From: Phycisphaerae bacterium
Lineage (GTDB): Bacteria; Chloroflexota; Anaerolineae; 4572-78; J111
NCBI GenBank assembly: GCA_028285035.1
Contig: JANQQF010000137.1
Location: 1-64,000 of the forward strand
Direction of reading: 5' to 3'
Length of the DNA: 64,000 nt
Under the pieces are notes generated by a model. The model saw only the letters and a program-made list of their open reading frames with translations, did no database searches and had not been told where the DNA came from. Of this stretch, positions 33,381 to 43,095 are shown one piece after another (positions within the stretch are counted from its first letter, which is position 1; the number at the start of each line of letters is the position of its first letter). The position numbers and the translations under genes were made by a program.

Positions 33381-34214
33381 CTATCTTGTGATCAGTCGTA
33401 ATAAAATCATCAAGCCAAAAGAGGTTCCCAATAAAATAGCGGCCAAGGCTAGGGCCACATTGACATCCGACTGTAAGGCACTGTAGATAGCGAGGGGCAT
33501 CGTTTGGGTACGGCCAGACAAGTTACCAGCAAACAAAATTGTTGCCCCAAACTCCCCCAAAGCTCTAGCCCAGCTCATAATTGCCCCGCCCAACAAACTA
33601 TTTCGGGCCAAAGGCAAGGTCACTCGCCAAAAGGTGCCCCAATTACTTTCACCCAAAGTCGCCGAGATTTGCTCAAGACGAAAATCGACCTCGGCAAAGC
33701 CCACTTTGGCCGCGCGAATGTAAAAAGGGGCGGCTACAAAGGTTTGGGCTATTACAACGGCCATCATCGTAAAAGGGATTTCCAGACCGATTAGGGCAAG
33801 CCACTGCCCCACCAAGCCATTTCGGCCAAACGCCACCAGCAGGGCGACCCCCGCCACCGCCGGGGGCAGAACCATCGGCAAATCAATCAGCACGTCCAAT
33901 AACGTTCCCCCTGGAATTTGATAACGGGCTAAAAAATAGGCGAGAGGAGTGCCAAACAAAATAGCAATGAGCGTAGTTAGGGTTGAGGTGAGCAAACTCA
34001 GGCGCAGGGCGGCAAGTATGGTCGGTGTTTGCCAAATCCCAGCCATCAAGCCGGGTACGGTTCGCCACAATAGCGCGATGATGGGAACGATTAGCAGAAA
34101 GACAACAAAAAGGGAGGCAAGACCAATGATCAGCCAGCCCGACATCGCTGTGACATTTAATTTCTGGGATTTAGTGGATCGGCGAAACGGATGCCACCAA
34201 TCAGGCGTGTTCAC
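33381..34214 (-). CDS. modB: molybdate ABC transporter permease
   Basis: A 277-residue inner-membrane protein with about six hydrophobic helices and an N-terminal cytoplasmic lead of ~25 residues. The cytoplasmic EAA-like coupling motif is ISATLGESNWGTFWRVTLPLARNSL, which contacts ModC. The signature LPPAVAGVALLVAFGRNGLVG is typical of ModB. The start is GTG at 34214 with AAGGA 8 bases upstream. It lies 11 bases after modA in the operon modABC. Confidence 0.93.
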   Translation of the reverse strand: MNTPDWWHPFRRSTKSQKLNVTAMSGWLIIGLASLFVVFLLIVPIIALLWRTVPGLMAGIWQTPTILAALRLSLLTSTLTTLIAILFGTPLAYFLARYQIPGGTLLDVLIDLPMVLPPAVAGVALLVAFGRNGLVGQWLALIGLEIPFTMMAVVIAQTFVAAPFYIRAAKVGFAEVDFRLEQISATLGESNWGTFWRVTLPLARNSLLGGAIMSWARALGEFGATILFAGNLSGRTQTMPLAIYSALQSDVNVALALAAILLGTSFGLMILLRLITR

Positions 34215-34225
34215 AAAATTGGTCC

Positions 34226-35020
34226 TTACTGATTTATGACTCCATCAAATCCGTGTGCCTGTAGAATCATCTGTCCTGTATCTGAGAGGGCAAAATCGAT
34301 AAATGATTGAGCTAAATCAGGGTTGGGGCTTTGGGATAATATGGCAATAGGGTATTGTGCCGAAACATTAAACTCAGATGGAATATCAATTTTAATCACA
34401 TTATCGATGGCAATCACATCTGAGTCATAAACAAATCCGGCATCGGCTTCCCCCAGTCGGATTTTGGCCAACACCCCTTTAACATTGTCCTCTTCGGAAA
34501 CAAGGTTATTGAGGACCTGGTCTGAAAAATCGGGGGAGAGAGACAATTGACCATCAAGATTATTCAATATTTCTCGGCTGTAGCGACCAACTGGCACATT
34601 GGGTCCAGCCAAAATCAATTTGAGATCAGGTTGGGTGAGGTCCGCCAAGGTTTCAATTGAAGCAGGATTATTTTCTGGCGCAATAAGGGTGAGGTGATTT
34701 TGGGAAAATATTTCAGGTTCATTCACCAATTTCGCAGCAACAAGCTGCTCCATATGCTCTGTATCAGCCGAGGCAAAAATATCGGCTTTGGCCCCTTGTT
34801 CCAGTTGTACGCGCAAGGCTTGTGACCCGGCAAAGTTCAAGACAACGTTTACTTCAGACTGACCTTGCTTAAACTCAGTGGTCATCGCTTCGAAGGCCTC
34901 GGTCAAGGAGGCTGCGGCAAAAATTGTCAATGTATTTTGCTGGGTTTGGGCTGAATTTGAGCAACTTAATAGAAGGGTCAACAGAGGCAAAATGATAAGT
35001 GTGGGAATTTGGCGTATCAT
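34226..35020 (-). CDS. modA: molybdate-binding lipoprotein
   Basis: A 264-residue solute-binding lipoprotein. The signal peptide ends LLTLLLSC with lipobox cysteine about residue 19. The mature part has the ModA signatures FAAASLTEAFEAM, NFAGSQALRVQLEQGAKADIFASAD, VPVGRYSREIL and GEADAGFVYDSD. It captures molybdate (or tungstate) outside the membrane and delivers it to ModB. The ATG at 35020 gives the expected signal peptide; the longer open frame adds a second unlikely hydrophobic run. A TATCAT-N7-ATGATA palindrome (35015-35033) overlaps this start and might be a regulator site, but it does not match the known ModE box. Confidence 0.92.
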   Translation of the reverse strand: MIRQIPTLIILPLLTLLLSCSNSAQTQQNTLTIFAAASLTEAFEAMTTEFKQGQSEVNVVLNFAGSQALRVQLEQGAKADIFASADTEHMEQLVAAKLVNEPEIFSQNHLTLIAPENNPASIETLADLTQPDLKLILAGPNVPVGRYSREILNNLDGQLSLSPDFSDQVLNNLVSEEDNVKGVLAKIRLGEADAGFVYDSDVIAIDNVIKIDIPSEFNVSAQYPIAILSQSPNPDLAQSFIDFALSDTGQMILQAHGFDGVINQ

Positions 35021-35139
35021 GGCGCGTATGATAATCAAAACAAATAAAAAACAAAATCGGCTGGGGCCTAAATCCATTTTGCCCTGCCCCTACTCCGTGC
35101 TATACTTGCCACGTTATCACAAAAGGTCACGAAAATTGT

Positions 35140-36720
35140 ATGTCTCTAGCATTACTAAAACGAACCGCCTGCTTTATGGGCGGTTTATTACTGTTGTTAG
35201 GCTGTGGATCAACTGAGGCACCCGAGTCGGTGAATGTTGCCTCCAGTTCATCTCAGAGTTCCACACCGAGCGCAATTCCTAAAAAAGCCGCCACGGCTGC
35301 CTCCACAGACATCCCAATAAATACGCCTACCGTCACCCCAACCTCAACAAATACACCCACTCCAACCTTGACCCCAACACCCACTACCGAACCCCTGCCT
35401 ATCCCGACTCTGGATGGGCCACCCTATGTTTATCACACGATTCGGTCAGGCGAAACCTTGGGCTATATTTCCGATTTGTACAACACGCCGATTGAAGATT
35501 TAGTGGCCATGAACGATCTTGATGGTCCCTCGGCCCTCATCTGGACAAATCAACAGTTACGGGTACCCACCCAAATTGAGACCATTGCGCCAGAGCTACA
35601 TCTGTTTCCTGATAGTGAAGTGGTCTATGGGCCAAGTTATGTTGACTTTGATATCGCTAAATTTATGGAGGGTCAGGGCGGATATCTTTTAGAATATGAA
35701 GAGTATGTTGAAGGTCAGCCTCTGACTGGTCCCGAGATTGTTACTCGGGTGGCAGAACAGTTTAGCGTTGGGCCACGATTGATGCTGGCTATTCTTGAAC
35801 ATTACGGCGAATGGGTGACCAATCCTACCCCAACGGAGGCACAACTCAAACAGCCTCTCGGGCCACGAAATCCTCGAGGAGGCTTTTATCACGCCTTAGC
35901 CTTTACAGCCAACCGGATTAATGCGGGCTACTACAGTTATAAACGGGATGGATTTTGGATTTTTCAGCTGGCCGACCGGAGTCAGGCGATCACACCCAGC
36001 GGCTTGAATGCAGGGACAGTGGGTGTGCAAAATATTCTAGCTATCCACTCAGAGCAAGAACTTTGGCAGCGAGAGCTAGGCCGACAGGGGTTACGGCGCA
36101 CCTATGAGAAGTTATTTGGTGATCCAGAGGAAAACGCCATCGAGCCTGTCGTGCCTATCAATTTGACCCAACCCCCCCTCGCCTTACCGTGGCGTTCGGG
36201 CCAAGGCTTTTATTTCACCGGTGGGCCTCACCCTGCCTATGTCGATGGCAGTGCTTGGGCAGCCATTGATTTTGGGCCACCGGATGTGCTGGGTAACTGT
36301 TTTTACTCAAATGAACCCAATACGGCTGCCGCAGATGGAGTCATTGTCGTCGCTAAGCAAGGCGAGGTTCAGCTTGATTTGGATGGGGACGGAAATATCC
36401 AAACAGGCTGGGTGCTGCTATATTTACACGTAGCTCTGGATTTGAATATCCCGGTTCAAGTTGGGCAAAAAGTCAGTGAAGGGGACATCATTGGCTATGC
36501 TTCTTGCGAGGGAGGACTTTCAAATTCAAGTCATCTGCATTTTGCCCGTCGCTACAACGGTGAGTGGATAGATGCGGGTGGGCCAGTGCCTTTAGCACTG
36601 GAAGGTTGGGTTGTACAACCTGCCCTAACTCCATATGGGGGGGCCATCACTAACGGACTTGAGCGAAGAGAGCCTTGCGAGTGTTGGGAAGCTGAGTTAA
36701 ATTTATTGGTGCGGCCTTGA
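35140..36720 (+). CDS. LysM and M23 peptidase lipoprotein
   Basis: A 526-residue envelope lipoprotein. Lipobox LLLLGC ends at about residue 22. A Thr/Pro-rich linker (about 55-90) is followed by a LysM module (about 95-145: YHTIRSGETLGYISDLYNTPIEDL). The middle ~200 residues have no clear match. The C-terminal M23/LytM metallopeptidase domain has H364 and D377 (zinc ligands in GGPHPAYVDGSAWAAIDFG) and H465-x-H467 (SSHLHFARR). It should bind and cut peptidoglycan cross-links. It precedes mltG on the same strand, so both may remodel the wall. The ribosome binding site is weak. Confidence 0.9.
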   Translation: MSLALLKRTACFMGGLLLLLGCGSTEAPESVNVASSSSQSSTPSAIPKKAATAASTDIPINTPTVTPTSTNTPTPTLTPTPTTEPLPIPTLDGPPYVYHTIRSGETLGYISDLYNTPIEDLVAMNDLDGPSALIWTNQQLRVPTQIETIAPELHLFPDSEVVYGPSYVDFDIAKFMEGQGGYLLEYEEYVEGQPLTGPEIVTRVAEQFSVGPRLMLAILEHYGEWVTNPTPTEAQLKQPLGPRNPRGGFYHALAFTANRINAGYYSYKRDGFWIFQLADRSQAITPSGLNAGTVGVQNILAIHSEQELWQRELGRQGLRRTYEKLFGDPEENAIEPVVPINLTQPPLALPWRSGQGFYFTGGPHPAYVDGSAWAAIDFGPPDVLGNCFYSNEPNTAAADGVIVVAKQGEVQLDLDGDGNIQTGWVLLYLHVALDLNIPVQVGQKVSEGDIIGYASCEGGLSNSSHLHFARRYNGEWIDAGGPVPLALEGWVVQPALTPYGGAITNGLERREPCECWEAELNLLVRP

Positions 36721-36889
36721 GTATTTTGGGCAGCAATAAAAGGGAGAAATGTGGCAGACTAGGGTAGGATTTTTTGCAAGTTGGTAATAGTAAATGGTTA
36801 TTAGTTATTGTATCAATACGATTATAATTACCACTTCAATTGCTCGCCTGAACACATTTTCATCCTCATCGGAAAGGAAGGAAAAAGAT

Positions 36890-38059
36890 ATGTTTGTTAT
36901 TCGCGCACTATTTCGCTTTTTAGTATTTGTGATTGCGATTGGGGCTATTGTAGTAATTTTGGGGGCTGGATTTTGGGCCTTCACCAACCAAAGTGATGAA
37001 ACAGCCGCCTCAATTGCCGTCGGCAGTGGCGAGTCAGTTGGGCGTAATCCACAAAATGTAGAGGAGTTTTTTCTCAACGTCTATCTGCAAACCCAATCTC
37101 AAATTATTAATACCCCTGTTTCTGATGATCCAACCCCGATCCCGTTCACCGTTGACATTGGTGAAAATGCTCGGACCATATCAGCCAAATTGGTCGAGCA
37201 AAATTTTATCACCGATGCCGATCTATTTCGCCTCTTTCTCCGTTACAATGGTCTCGATGCATCGCTTGAGGCGGGAGATTACACCTTACGTCGCAACATG
37301 ACGATGCGTGAAATTGCCGAGTCCCTGCAAAAGGCCAGTTTTGAGGAAATTTCGGTCACCATCCCAGAAGGGTGGCGGGCTGAACAAGTGGCCGAGTTGT
37401 TAACGGACGAAGGGGTGATGGACGGCAATTTATTCTTAGCCACAGTCCGTCAAGGGACAGGCATCGACCATCCAATGCTCGCCAGTTTGCCTGCCGGCTC
37501 ATCCTACGAAGGCTATCTCTTCCCTGATACTTATCGCCTCCCGCTCAACGGCACGCCAGAAGATTTAATTACCCGAATGTTGGATAATATGCAAAGTAAG
37601 CTGCCCGATAATGCCTTCCAACTGGCCAGCGGACAAGGTTATACCTTCCACGAAATTCTGATCATTGCCTCGATTGTCGAACGTGAGGCAGTTGTCCCTG
37701 ATGAACGTCCCATGATTGCAGCGGTGTATCTCAATCGGCTCAATCAAGGAATGTACCTACAAGCCGACCCCACCGTCCAGTATGCAATGGGCTATCAACC
37801 AGAGGCAGATCAGTGGTGGAAAACGCCTGTGTTGTTAGAAGAGTACTCTGCCGTTGACTCACCCTACAACACCTATCTCTACCCCAATATTCCCCCCGGC
37901 CCTATCGCTAATCCCGGCGCATCTTCAATAACTGCGGCCCTACAGCCTTCCCAAAATGACTTTGTTTTCATTATGGCCTGTGGCGGAGAAGGGCGTCATT
38001 TGTTTACTGCCAGCTATGATGAACATCAAGTGAATGTGGCAAATTGTAGTGGGCAGTAG
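36890..38059 (+). CDS. mltG: endolytic transglycosylase MltG
   Basis: A 389-residue YceG-like enzyme that cuts nascent glycan strands and so sets their length. One N-terminal membrane helix (about 5-28) anchors it. The LysM-like region is followed by the catalytic domain with E264 in IASIVEREA. Downstream are DPTVQYAMG and the signature NTYLYPNIPPGPIANPG. The ATG at 36890 has AAGGAAGG 8 bases upstream; the frame is open 32 codons further, but that stretch is unlike the family. A hairpin (38071-38103) follows the stop. Confidence 0.94.
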   Translation: MFVIRALFRFLVFVIAIGAIVVILGAGFWAFTNQSDETAASIAVGSGESVGRNPQNVEEFFLNVYLQTQSQIINTPVSDDPTPIPFTVDIGENARTISAKLVEQNFITDADLFRLFLRYNGLDASLEAGDYTLRRNMTMREIAESLQKASFEEISVTIPEGWRAEQVAELLTDEGVMDGNLFLATVRQGTGIDHPMLASLPAGSSYEGYLFPDTYRLPLNGTPEDLITRMLDNMQSKLPDNAFQLASGQGYTFHEILIIASIVEREAVVPDERPMIAAVYLNRLNQGMYLQADPTVQYAMGYQPEADQWWKTPVLLEEYSAVDSPYNTYLYPNIPPGPIANPGASSITAALQPSQNDFVFIMACGGEGRHLFTASYDEHQVNVANCSGQ

Positions 38060-38070
38060 GGTGTTAGAAG

Positions 38071-38103
38071 ATCAGAGGATTGATGTGAACTCAATTCTCT
38101 GAT
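38071..38103 (+). terminator. hairpin after mltG
   Basis: Arms ATCAGAGGATTGA and TCAATTCTCTGAT pair over 13 bases with one mismatch around a 7-base loop, 12 bases after the mltG stop. No T run follows, so termination efficiency is uncertain. Confidence 0.55.
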
Positions 38104-38203
38104 CCTCTAGCCTTCCAAAACCGATTTTGCATTCCCCCCAAGCTACATGGATAATATAAATACAATTGACCAATCCCACACCACCTCAGGGAGGTAGCTA
38201 CAA

Positions 38204-39301
38204 ATGGCAAAAAAAAGTCTTGGTTATGTCGAGTTAGAGTGGACCTGTCCTAACTGTGACAGCCGTAATCCAGGGTCACGCCGTATCTGCGCTAATTGTG
38301 GTACGCCCCAACCCGATAATCTTGAATTCACGCAAAGAGCGCAAAGCGAAATCATCAAAGATGAAGCAAAAATCGAGCAGGCCAAAGCGGGACCAGACAT
38401 TCATTGCTATTATTGTGGAACACGCAATCCAGCCACAGCTGAAACGTGTAGCCAGTGTGGCTCACCATTAAATGAGGGTACCAGGCGCTCGGCAGGAAAG
38501 GTGGTTGGCGCACATCGAACGGGACCCGTCAAACCCGTTGTTTGTGACAATTGTCAAACCGAGAATGAGCCAAATGCGCCCATGTGCGTGAGTTGCGGCA
38601 CCCCACTCAAGGCGCCTAAGCCAAAAGCAAAGCCTAAACCAACACCCCGTCCCACAGCAAAAAAATCGAGCTCAGGTGGCCGAGCTGTCTTCGGCATTTT
38701 TGGCATTTTAATGCTGTTCATCGTTGTTGGCTGTGGCATTTTCTTCTTCTTCTCCTTCCAAACCTCAGAGGTTACGGGGCAGGTCAGTAACATCAACTGG
38801 AGTCGCTCTGTGGCAGTAGAAGGGCTAGCTCCCGTGGGTTATAGTGGCTGGATTGACCAAATCCCTGGTGATGCCACAGTGGGCACGTGTCGTACACAAG
38901 TCCGAGACGTACAAGATAATCCTGCTCCCAACTCCCGTGAGATTTGTGGTACCCCATATGTTCTTGATGAAGGCAGTGGTTTTGGCCAAGTCGTCCAAGA
39001 TTGTCGCTACGAGGTTCTTGAGGAGTTCTGTGAGTATACCGTTCAAGAGTGGACCGTGGTTGATACCGTCACCCAAAGTGACAACAGCTTCAACGCCTTC
39101 TGGCCTGAACCAGCGCTCGGTTTTGATCAAAGGCTTGGCGAACGCACCGAAAATTACGAGGTCATTTTTAATACAGAACAGGGCCGAATGACTTACTCTG
39201 TCAACGGCTTTGAAGATTTCCGCCGCTATGATATCGGCACCCGCTGGATTTTGGATGTCAATTCATTTGGTGGGGTGGTCTCAGCTCGACCAGCGAATTA
39301 G
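38204..39301 (+). CDS. triple zinc-ribbon membrane protein
   Basis: A 365-residue protein with three Cys4 zinc ribbons in the first ~145 residues: WTCPNCDSRNPGSRRICANCG (RanBP2-like), CYYCGTRNPATAETCSQCG, and CDNCQTENEPNAPMCVSCG. A Lys/Pro-rich linker and one membrane helix (about 163-186) follow. The C-terminal ~175 residues contain five cysteines and are probably outside the cell, so the ribbons are cytoplasmic. GGGAGG lies 9 bases before the ATG. It stands between mltG and glnE, 45 bases before the latter. The function is unknown; the outside domain is unrecognised. Confidence 0.75.
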   Translation: MAKKSLGYVELEWTCPNCDSRNPGSRRICANCGTPQPDNLEFTQRAQSEIIKDEAKIEQAKAGPDIHCYYCGTRNPATAETCSQCGSPLNEGTRRSAGKVVGAHRTGPVKPVVCDNCQTENEPNAPMCVSCGTPLKAPKPKAKPKPTPRPTAKKSSSGGRAVFGIFGILMLFIVVGCGIFFFFSFQTSEVTGQVSNINWSRSVAVEGLAPVGYSGWIDQIPGDATVGTCRTQVRDVQDNPAPNSREICGTPYVLDEGSGFGQVVQDCRYEVLEEFCEYTVQEWTVVDTVTQSDNSFNAFWPEPALGFDQRLGERTENYEVIFNTEQGRMTYSVNGFEDFRRYDIGTRWILDVNSFGGVVSARPAN

Positions 39302-39345
39302 AGGTGTTGAAATTTAAAAGATGATAAAATATTACCTGGAGCAGG

Positions 39346-42300
39346 TTGATCATCGTGGATCAAACAAATACGCTCAATCATAAAATTTCTGACCTCACAC
39401 TAGACCATTTGCGGTCTACATTGCAACAACATCAGCTACCCGACTCCGAGTCTGAGCAATTATTAAGCACAGTTGGCTTTCAAGACCCAGCAGGGGCATA
39501 TCGCTGCCTAAAACGAATCGGACAAACCGCTGAAATGCAGGCAAAGTTGGCGGATATATTACCCCAAATCCTCCACGCGTTGGCTGAGGTCGCCGATCCT
39601 AATGATGTCCTCATCAATTTTGAACGCCTTATCCAAAATGCCGATACCCCTCTCAACTTGCTCGACAGCTTTGCCCACAATCCCCGTACCCTTGAAATTC
39701 TGACGGCGCTCTTCACCAGCAGCCAATTCCTAACCGAAATTTTATTGAGCCATCCCGACTATTTTCCCCGTCTCACAGCTTACCAAAATTTAGCCCAACA
39801 AAAAAGTGCCACCCAATTACAAAATGAAGCCCAGCAGACCTTAGATCTCCTTATTGGGGGGCAAACAAATGGTCAGCTCACCATTATTCTAGATGCCTTA
39901 CGACGATTTCAACGTTGGGAACTGCTCCGCATAGGAGCCGCCGACTTGTTGGGGGCTTATGACTTCACAACAGTAACCACCCAGCTCTCTCATGTAGCAG
40001 ATAGCCTCATTGAAGCAGCCCTTATTGCTGCGGGCCAGCAAACAAAAACGGATGTCTCTGACTTTTTTGTCATTGGGATGGGTAAGTTAGGTGGCGCAGA
40101 ATTAAATTATAGTTCAGATATTGATTTAATCTTTCTGGCCAAAGAAAATGCCTCAAGCTATCTACGAATGGGCCAGATACTTATCGATATTTTGACACGA
40201 ACAACCGGAGAAGGATTTCTTTATCGAGTAGATATGCGCTTACGACCGTGGGGCCAAAGTGGGGCCTTGGTCGCTACAATGGATGGATATGCCACCTACC
40301 TGGAAAAACATGCTGGACTATGGGAAAAACAGGCCCTGCTCAAAGCTCGGGTTGTGGCAGGTAACAAAACAATTGGCGAGGCATTTCTCCAGCAGATTCA
40401 ACCACTCATTTTTGAAATTGACTCAAAAACCGTACGACAAGAGGTCCATCGACTTAAACAAAAAATCGAAGAAAAGCTTCATAAGCGAGGCCAAGATTGG
40501 GGTGAGGTCAAACAAGGACGCGGCTCAATCCGTGATATCGAATTTACAACCCAATATCTACAACTCCAACACGGACGCACGTTAACCGATTTACGCACGC
40601 CACAAACATTAGAAGCGCTAACTCGTCTAGTGAGACAACGCATTCTCTCGCCAGAGGCCTATCGGGCCTTGGCCGATGGATACACATTTCTGCGTACAAT
40701 TGAGCACCACCTGCAATTGATGCACTATCAGCAAACCCATCAGTTACCCAATGATGCCCAAGCCCTGCGTCATCTAGCCCGGAGATTAGGCTTTCAGGGA
40801 GATAACGCTGGCAAAAATTTTATTGCCAATTATGAGCAACACAGCAAAGTTATCCGGTTGGTCTATCAAGAACATTTGGCCGATGAAGAGGATAATACAA
40901 CCGCTTCACAAACCTTGTTACCGCACCTGACTCGTCTGCACCCAACTTATGTCACAACATTTAGTGATGAGGATATCAATCATCACGCCAGTTTGGTTGA
41001 ATCTCTCGATAAGACCCACGTCATCACGGTAGAAACGGTTCCCCTTGATGAGCATCATTGGCGTGTAACTATCGTTGGCTTTGACGATTTAGGTCTGCTT
41101 TCTCTTATTTGCGGACTCTTATTTCTACACGAATTCAATATCGTTGAAGGACACATTTTTAGCTATGGCCCCCAAGTTACCGCCCCCACCCCACCATCCC
41201 CACCTCGCCGTCGAGGTAAACGACGGAGTATGACCTATCAAAAAATCGATATGTCCGGCACACAACGCAAAATCGTCGATGTGTTTACTGTCCGTTCGAC
41301 CACAAAAGTAGCAAAAGACAAGTGGCAAACATATAAAGATGAGTTAAGCCACTTTGCCACACAATTACACCAAAAGAAACAGCACGAGGTACAAGGTTTT
41401 TTAGCAAAACAAGTCGCCCTAAAGCTAAGCAAAATTAATCAACCCAATGATCCGCTGCACCCAGTTGATATCCTTATCGACAACGAAATCTCGCAACGCC
41501 ACACGGTCTTAAAGATTAACGCCCCTGACACGGTTGGGTTCTTATATGAATTTACGAACGCTCTAACCCTCAATAAAATCAACATTCGCCGGATGGATAT
41601 CAGCACCGCTGGCAATCGAGTCCAAGATACACTTTATGTTACTGACGCCACACACAAAAAGATCACCGATCCCAATAAGCAGCACGAGCTTCGGGTGGCG
41701 ACGGCCCTGATCAAACAATTCACGCATACGCTGCCTCAATCCCCCAATCCCGAGGCCGCCCTGCTTCATTTTCATGAATTTCTAGGCCAGCTTTTCACCC
41801 GGTCTGATTGGGCCAATGAGTTAACCTCATTAGAACAGCCGGAGGTCTTACACCGGCTGGCCCGGTTATTAGGGGTAAGTGATTTTTTGTGGGATGATTT
41901 CTTGCGAATGCAACACGAGAATTTGTTTCCTATGGTTCGAGATGAGGCGCTCTTAAAGACGGCTAAATCCAAGGATGAATTGCGGGCCGAGCTTGAGACC
42001 CTACTACAACAGGGTTCAAGTACAAAAAGCCCCGAAACAATTCTAAATACCTTCAAAGATCGAGAAATGTTTCGCATCGATATGCGACAGATTTTGAATT
42101 ACACCTTGGGCTTTGAACAATTTGCCGAAGAACTCACTGATTTAGCCGATATCATCGTTGAAGCGACCTATCGCCTCGCGGCTAAATCCGTCAGAGATAT
42201 CTACGGTCTACCACGTCTGGCCAATGGGCGCATCTGTCCGATTGTCGTATGTGCCCTAGGCAAATGTGGGGGACGTGAATTAGGATTTGCCTCCGATATT

Positions 42301-43095
42301 GAGTTAATTTTTATTTATGAGGATAACGGACATACCACGGGGCCCAAGGTCATCACAACGGCTGAATACTTCAACAAGTTGGTCCAAGAGGTGCCAAACA
42401 TTCTTCGTACCCGCCAGGAGGGTATCTTCGAAATCGATCTACGCCTTCGCCCTTACGGGAGCGCAGGGAGTATGGCCGTTTCGCTCAACTCATTTGAAAC
42501 CTATTTCGGGCCGGAGGGTGAGGCGTGGCCCTATGAGCGCCAAGCCCTCATCCGGCTTCGCCCCTTGGCTGGAGACAAAAAATTTGGGCAAAAGGTGAGT
42601 AAAATAAGAGATAGCTTGATTTATCGAGGTCAACCATTTGATGTAGCCGCTATGCGAGCCATGCGTGAACGACAATTACGTCAGTTGGTCACAGCCGGTA
42701 CAATCAATGCAAAATTTAGCGCGGGGGGTCTGGTGGATCTTGAATATTTGATCCAAGGCCTGCAAATCACCTATGGTCATCGCAGTCCAGAATTACGTTC
42801 GCCCAATACGCATGAAACCATAGACGGTTTATATAATAGTAGCATCATCAACAGAGACGATTACATCGCGTTACGCGAAGCGCTCATTTTTATGCGCCAT
42901 CTCATCAATGCTCTACGAATGGTACGTGGTAATGCGAAGGATTTGACGGTGCCCCCCACCGACAGTGAAGAATTTGCCTTTTTAGCGCGTCGCCTTGACT
43001 ATCCTCACGATAAAATTTCCTACCTCCGTAACGATCTACTTCAGCACACCGTCACAGTGCAAGAGGTCAATGCCAGGCTCTTGAATTCAATCTAA
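39346..43095 (+). CDS. glnE: GlnE-like glutamine synthetase adenylyltransferase with inserted ACT domains
   Basis: A 1249-residue protein; ordinary GlnE has about 950. The N-terminal half (1-540) carries a nucleotidyltransferase core GMGKLGGAELNYSSDIDLIF (about 243-262). The C-terminal half (about 800-1249) carries the second core ALGKCGGRELGFASDIELIF (about 969-988). The usual D-x-D is D-x-E there. Between them, about 540-800, lie two ACT-like modules (HHWRVTIVGFDDLGLLSLICGL, RHTVLKINAPDTVGFLYEFTNAL) like those of GlnD. GlnE adenylylates and deadenylylates glutamine synthetase according to nitrogen status; the ACT pair could sense glutamine directly. The start is TTG at 39346 (GGAG 4 bases before) or GTG at 39355. 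No glnA or glnB is nearby. Confidence 0.9.
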   Translation: MIIVDQTNTLNHKISDLTLDHLRSTLQQHQLPDSESEQLLSTVGFQDPAGAYRCLKRIGQTAEMQAKLADILPQILHALAEVADPNDVLINFERLIQNADTPLNLLDSFAHNPRTLEILTALFTSSQFLTEILLSHPDYFPRLTAYQNLAQQKSATQLQNEAQQTLDLLIGGQTNGQLTIILDALRRFQRWELLRIGAADLLGAYDFTTVTTQLSHVADSLIEAALIAAGQQTKTDVSDFFVIGMGKLGGAELNYSSDIDLIFLAKENASSYLRMGQILIDILTRTTGEGFLYRVDMRLRPWGQSGALVATMDGYATYLEKHAGLWEKQALLKARVVAGNKTIGEAFLQQIQPLIFEIDSKTVRQEVHRLKQKIEEKLHKRGQDWGEVKQGRGSIRDIEFTTQYLQLQHGRTLTDLRTPQTLEALTRLVRQRILSPEAYRALADGYTFLRTIEHHLQLMHYQQTHQLPNDAQALRHLARRLGFQGDNAGKNFIANYEQHSKVIRLVYQEHLADEEDNTTASQTLLPHLTRLHPTYVTTFSDEDINHHASLVESLDKTHVITVETVPLDEHHWRVTIVGFDDLGLLSLICGLLFLHEFNIVEGHIFSYGPQVTAPTPPSPPRRRGKRRSMTYQKIDMSGTQRKIVDVFTVRSTTKVAKDKWQTYKDELSHFATQLHQKKQHEVQGFLAKQVALKLSKINQPNDPLHPVDILIDNEISQRHTVLKINAPDTVGFLYEFTNALTLNKINIRRMDISTAGNRVQDTLYVTDATHKKITDPNKQHELRVATALIKQFTHTLPQSPNPEAALLHFHEFLGQLFTRSDWANELTSLEQPEVLHRLARLLGVSDFLWDDFLRMQHENLFPMVRDEALLKTAKSKDELRAELETLLQQGSSTKSPETILNTFKDREMFRIDMRQILNYTLGFEQFAEELTDLADIIVEATYRLAAKSVRDIYGLPRLANGRICPIVVCALGKCGGRELGFASDIELIFIYEDNGHTTGPKVITTAEYFNKLVQEVPNILRTRQEGIFEIDLRLRPYGSAGSMAVSLNSFETYFGPEGEAWPYERQALIRLRPLAGDKKFGQKVSKIRDSLIYRGQPFDVAAMRAMRERQLRQLVTAGTINAKFSAGGLVDLEYLIQGLQITYGHRSPELRSPNTHETIDGLYNSSIINRDDYIALREALIFMRHLINALRMVRGNAKDLTVPPTDSEEFAFLARRLDYPHDKISYLRNDLLQHTVTVQEVNARLLNSI

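Noticed and set aside
35015..35033. TATCAT-N7-ATGATA palindrome as a ModE box at modA
   Set aside because: It does not match the known ModE consensus and overlaps the start codon; too weak to call as an operator. No molybdenum-cofactor riboswitch was recognised either.
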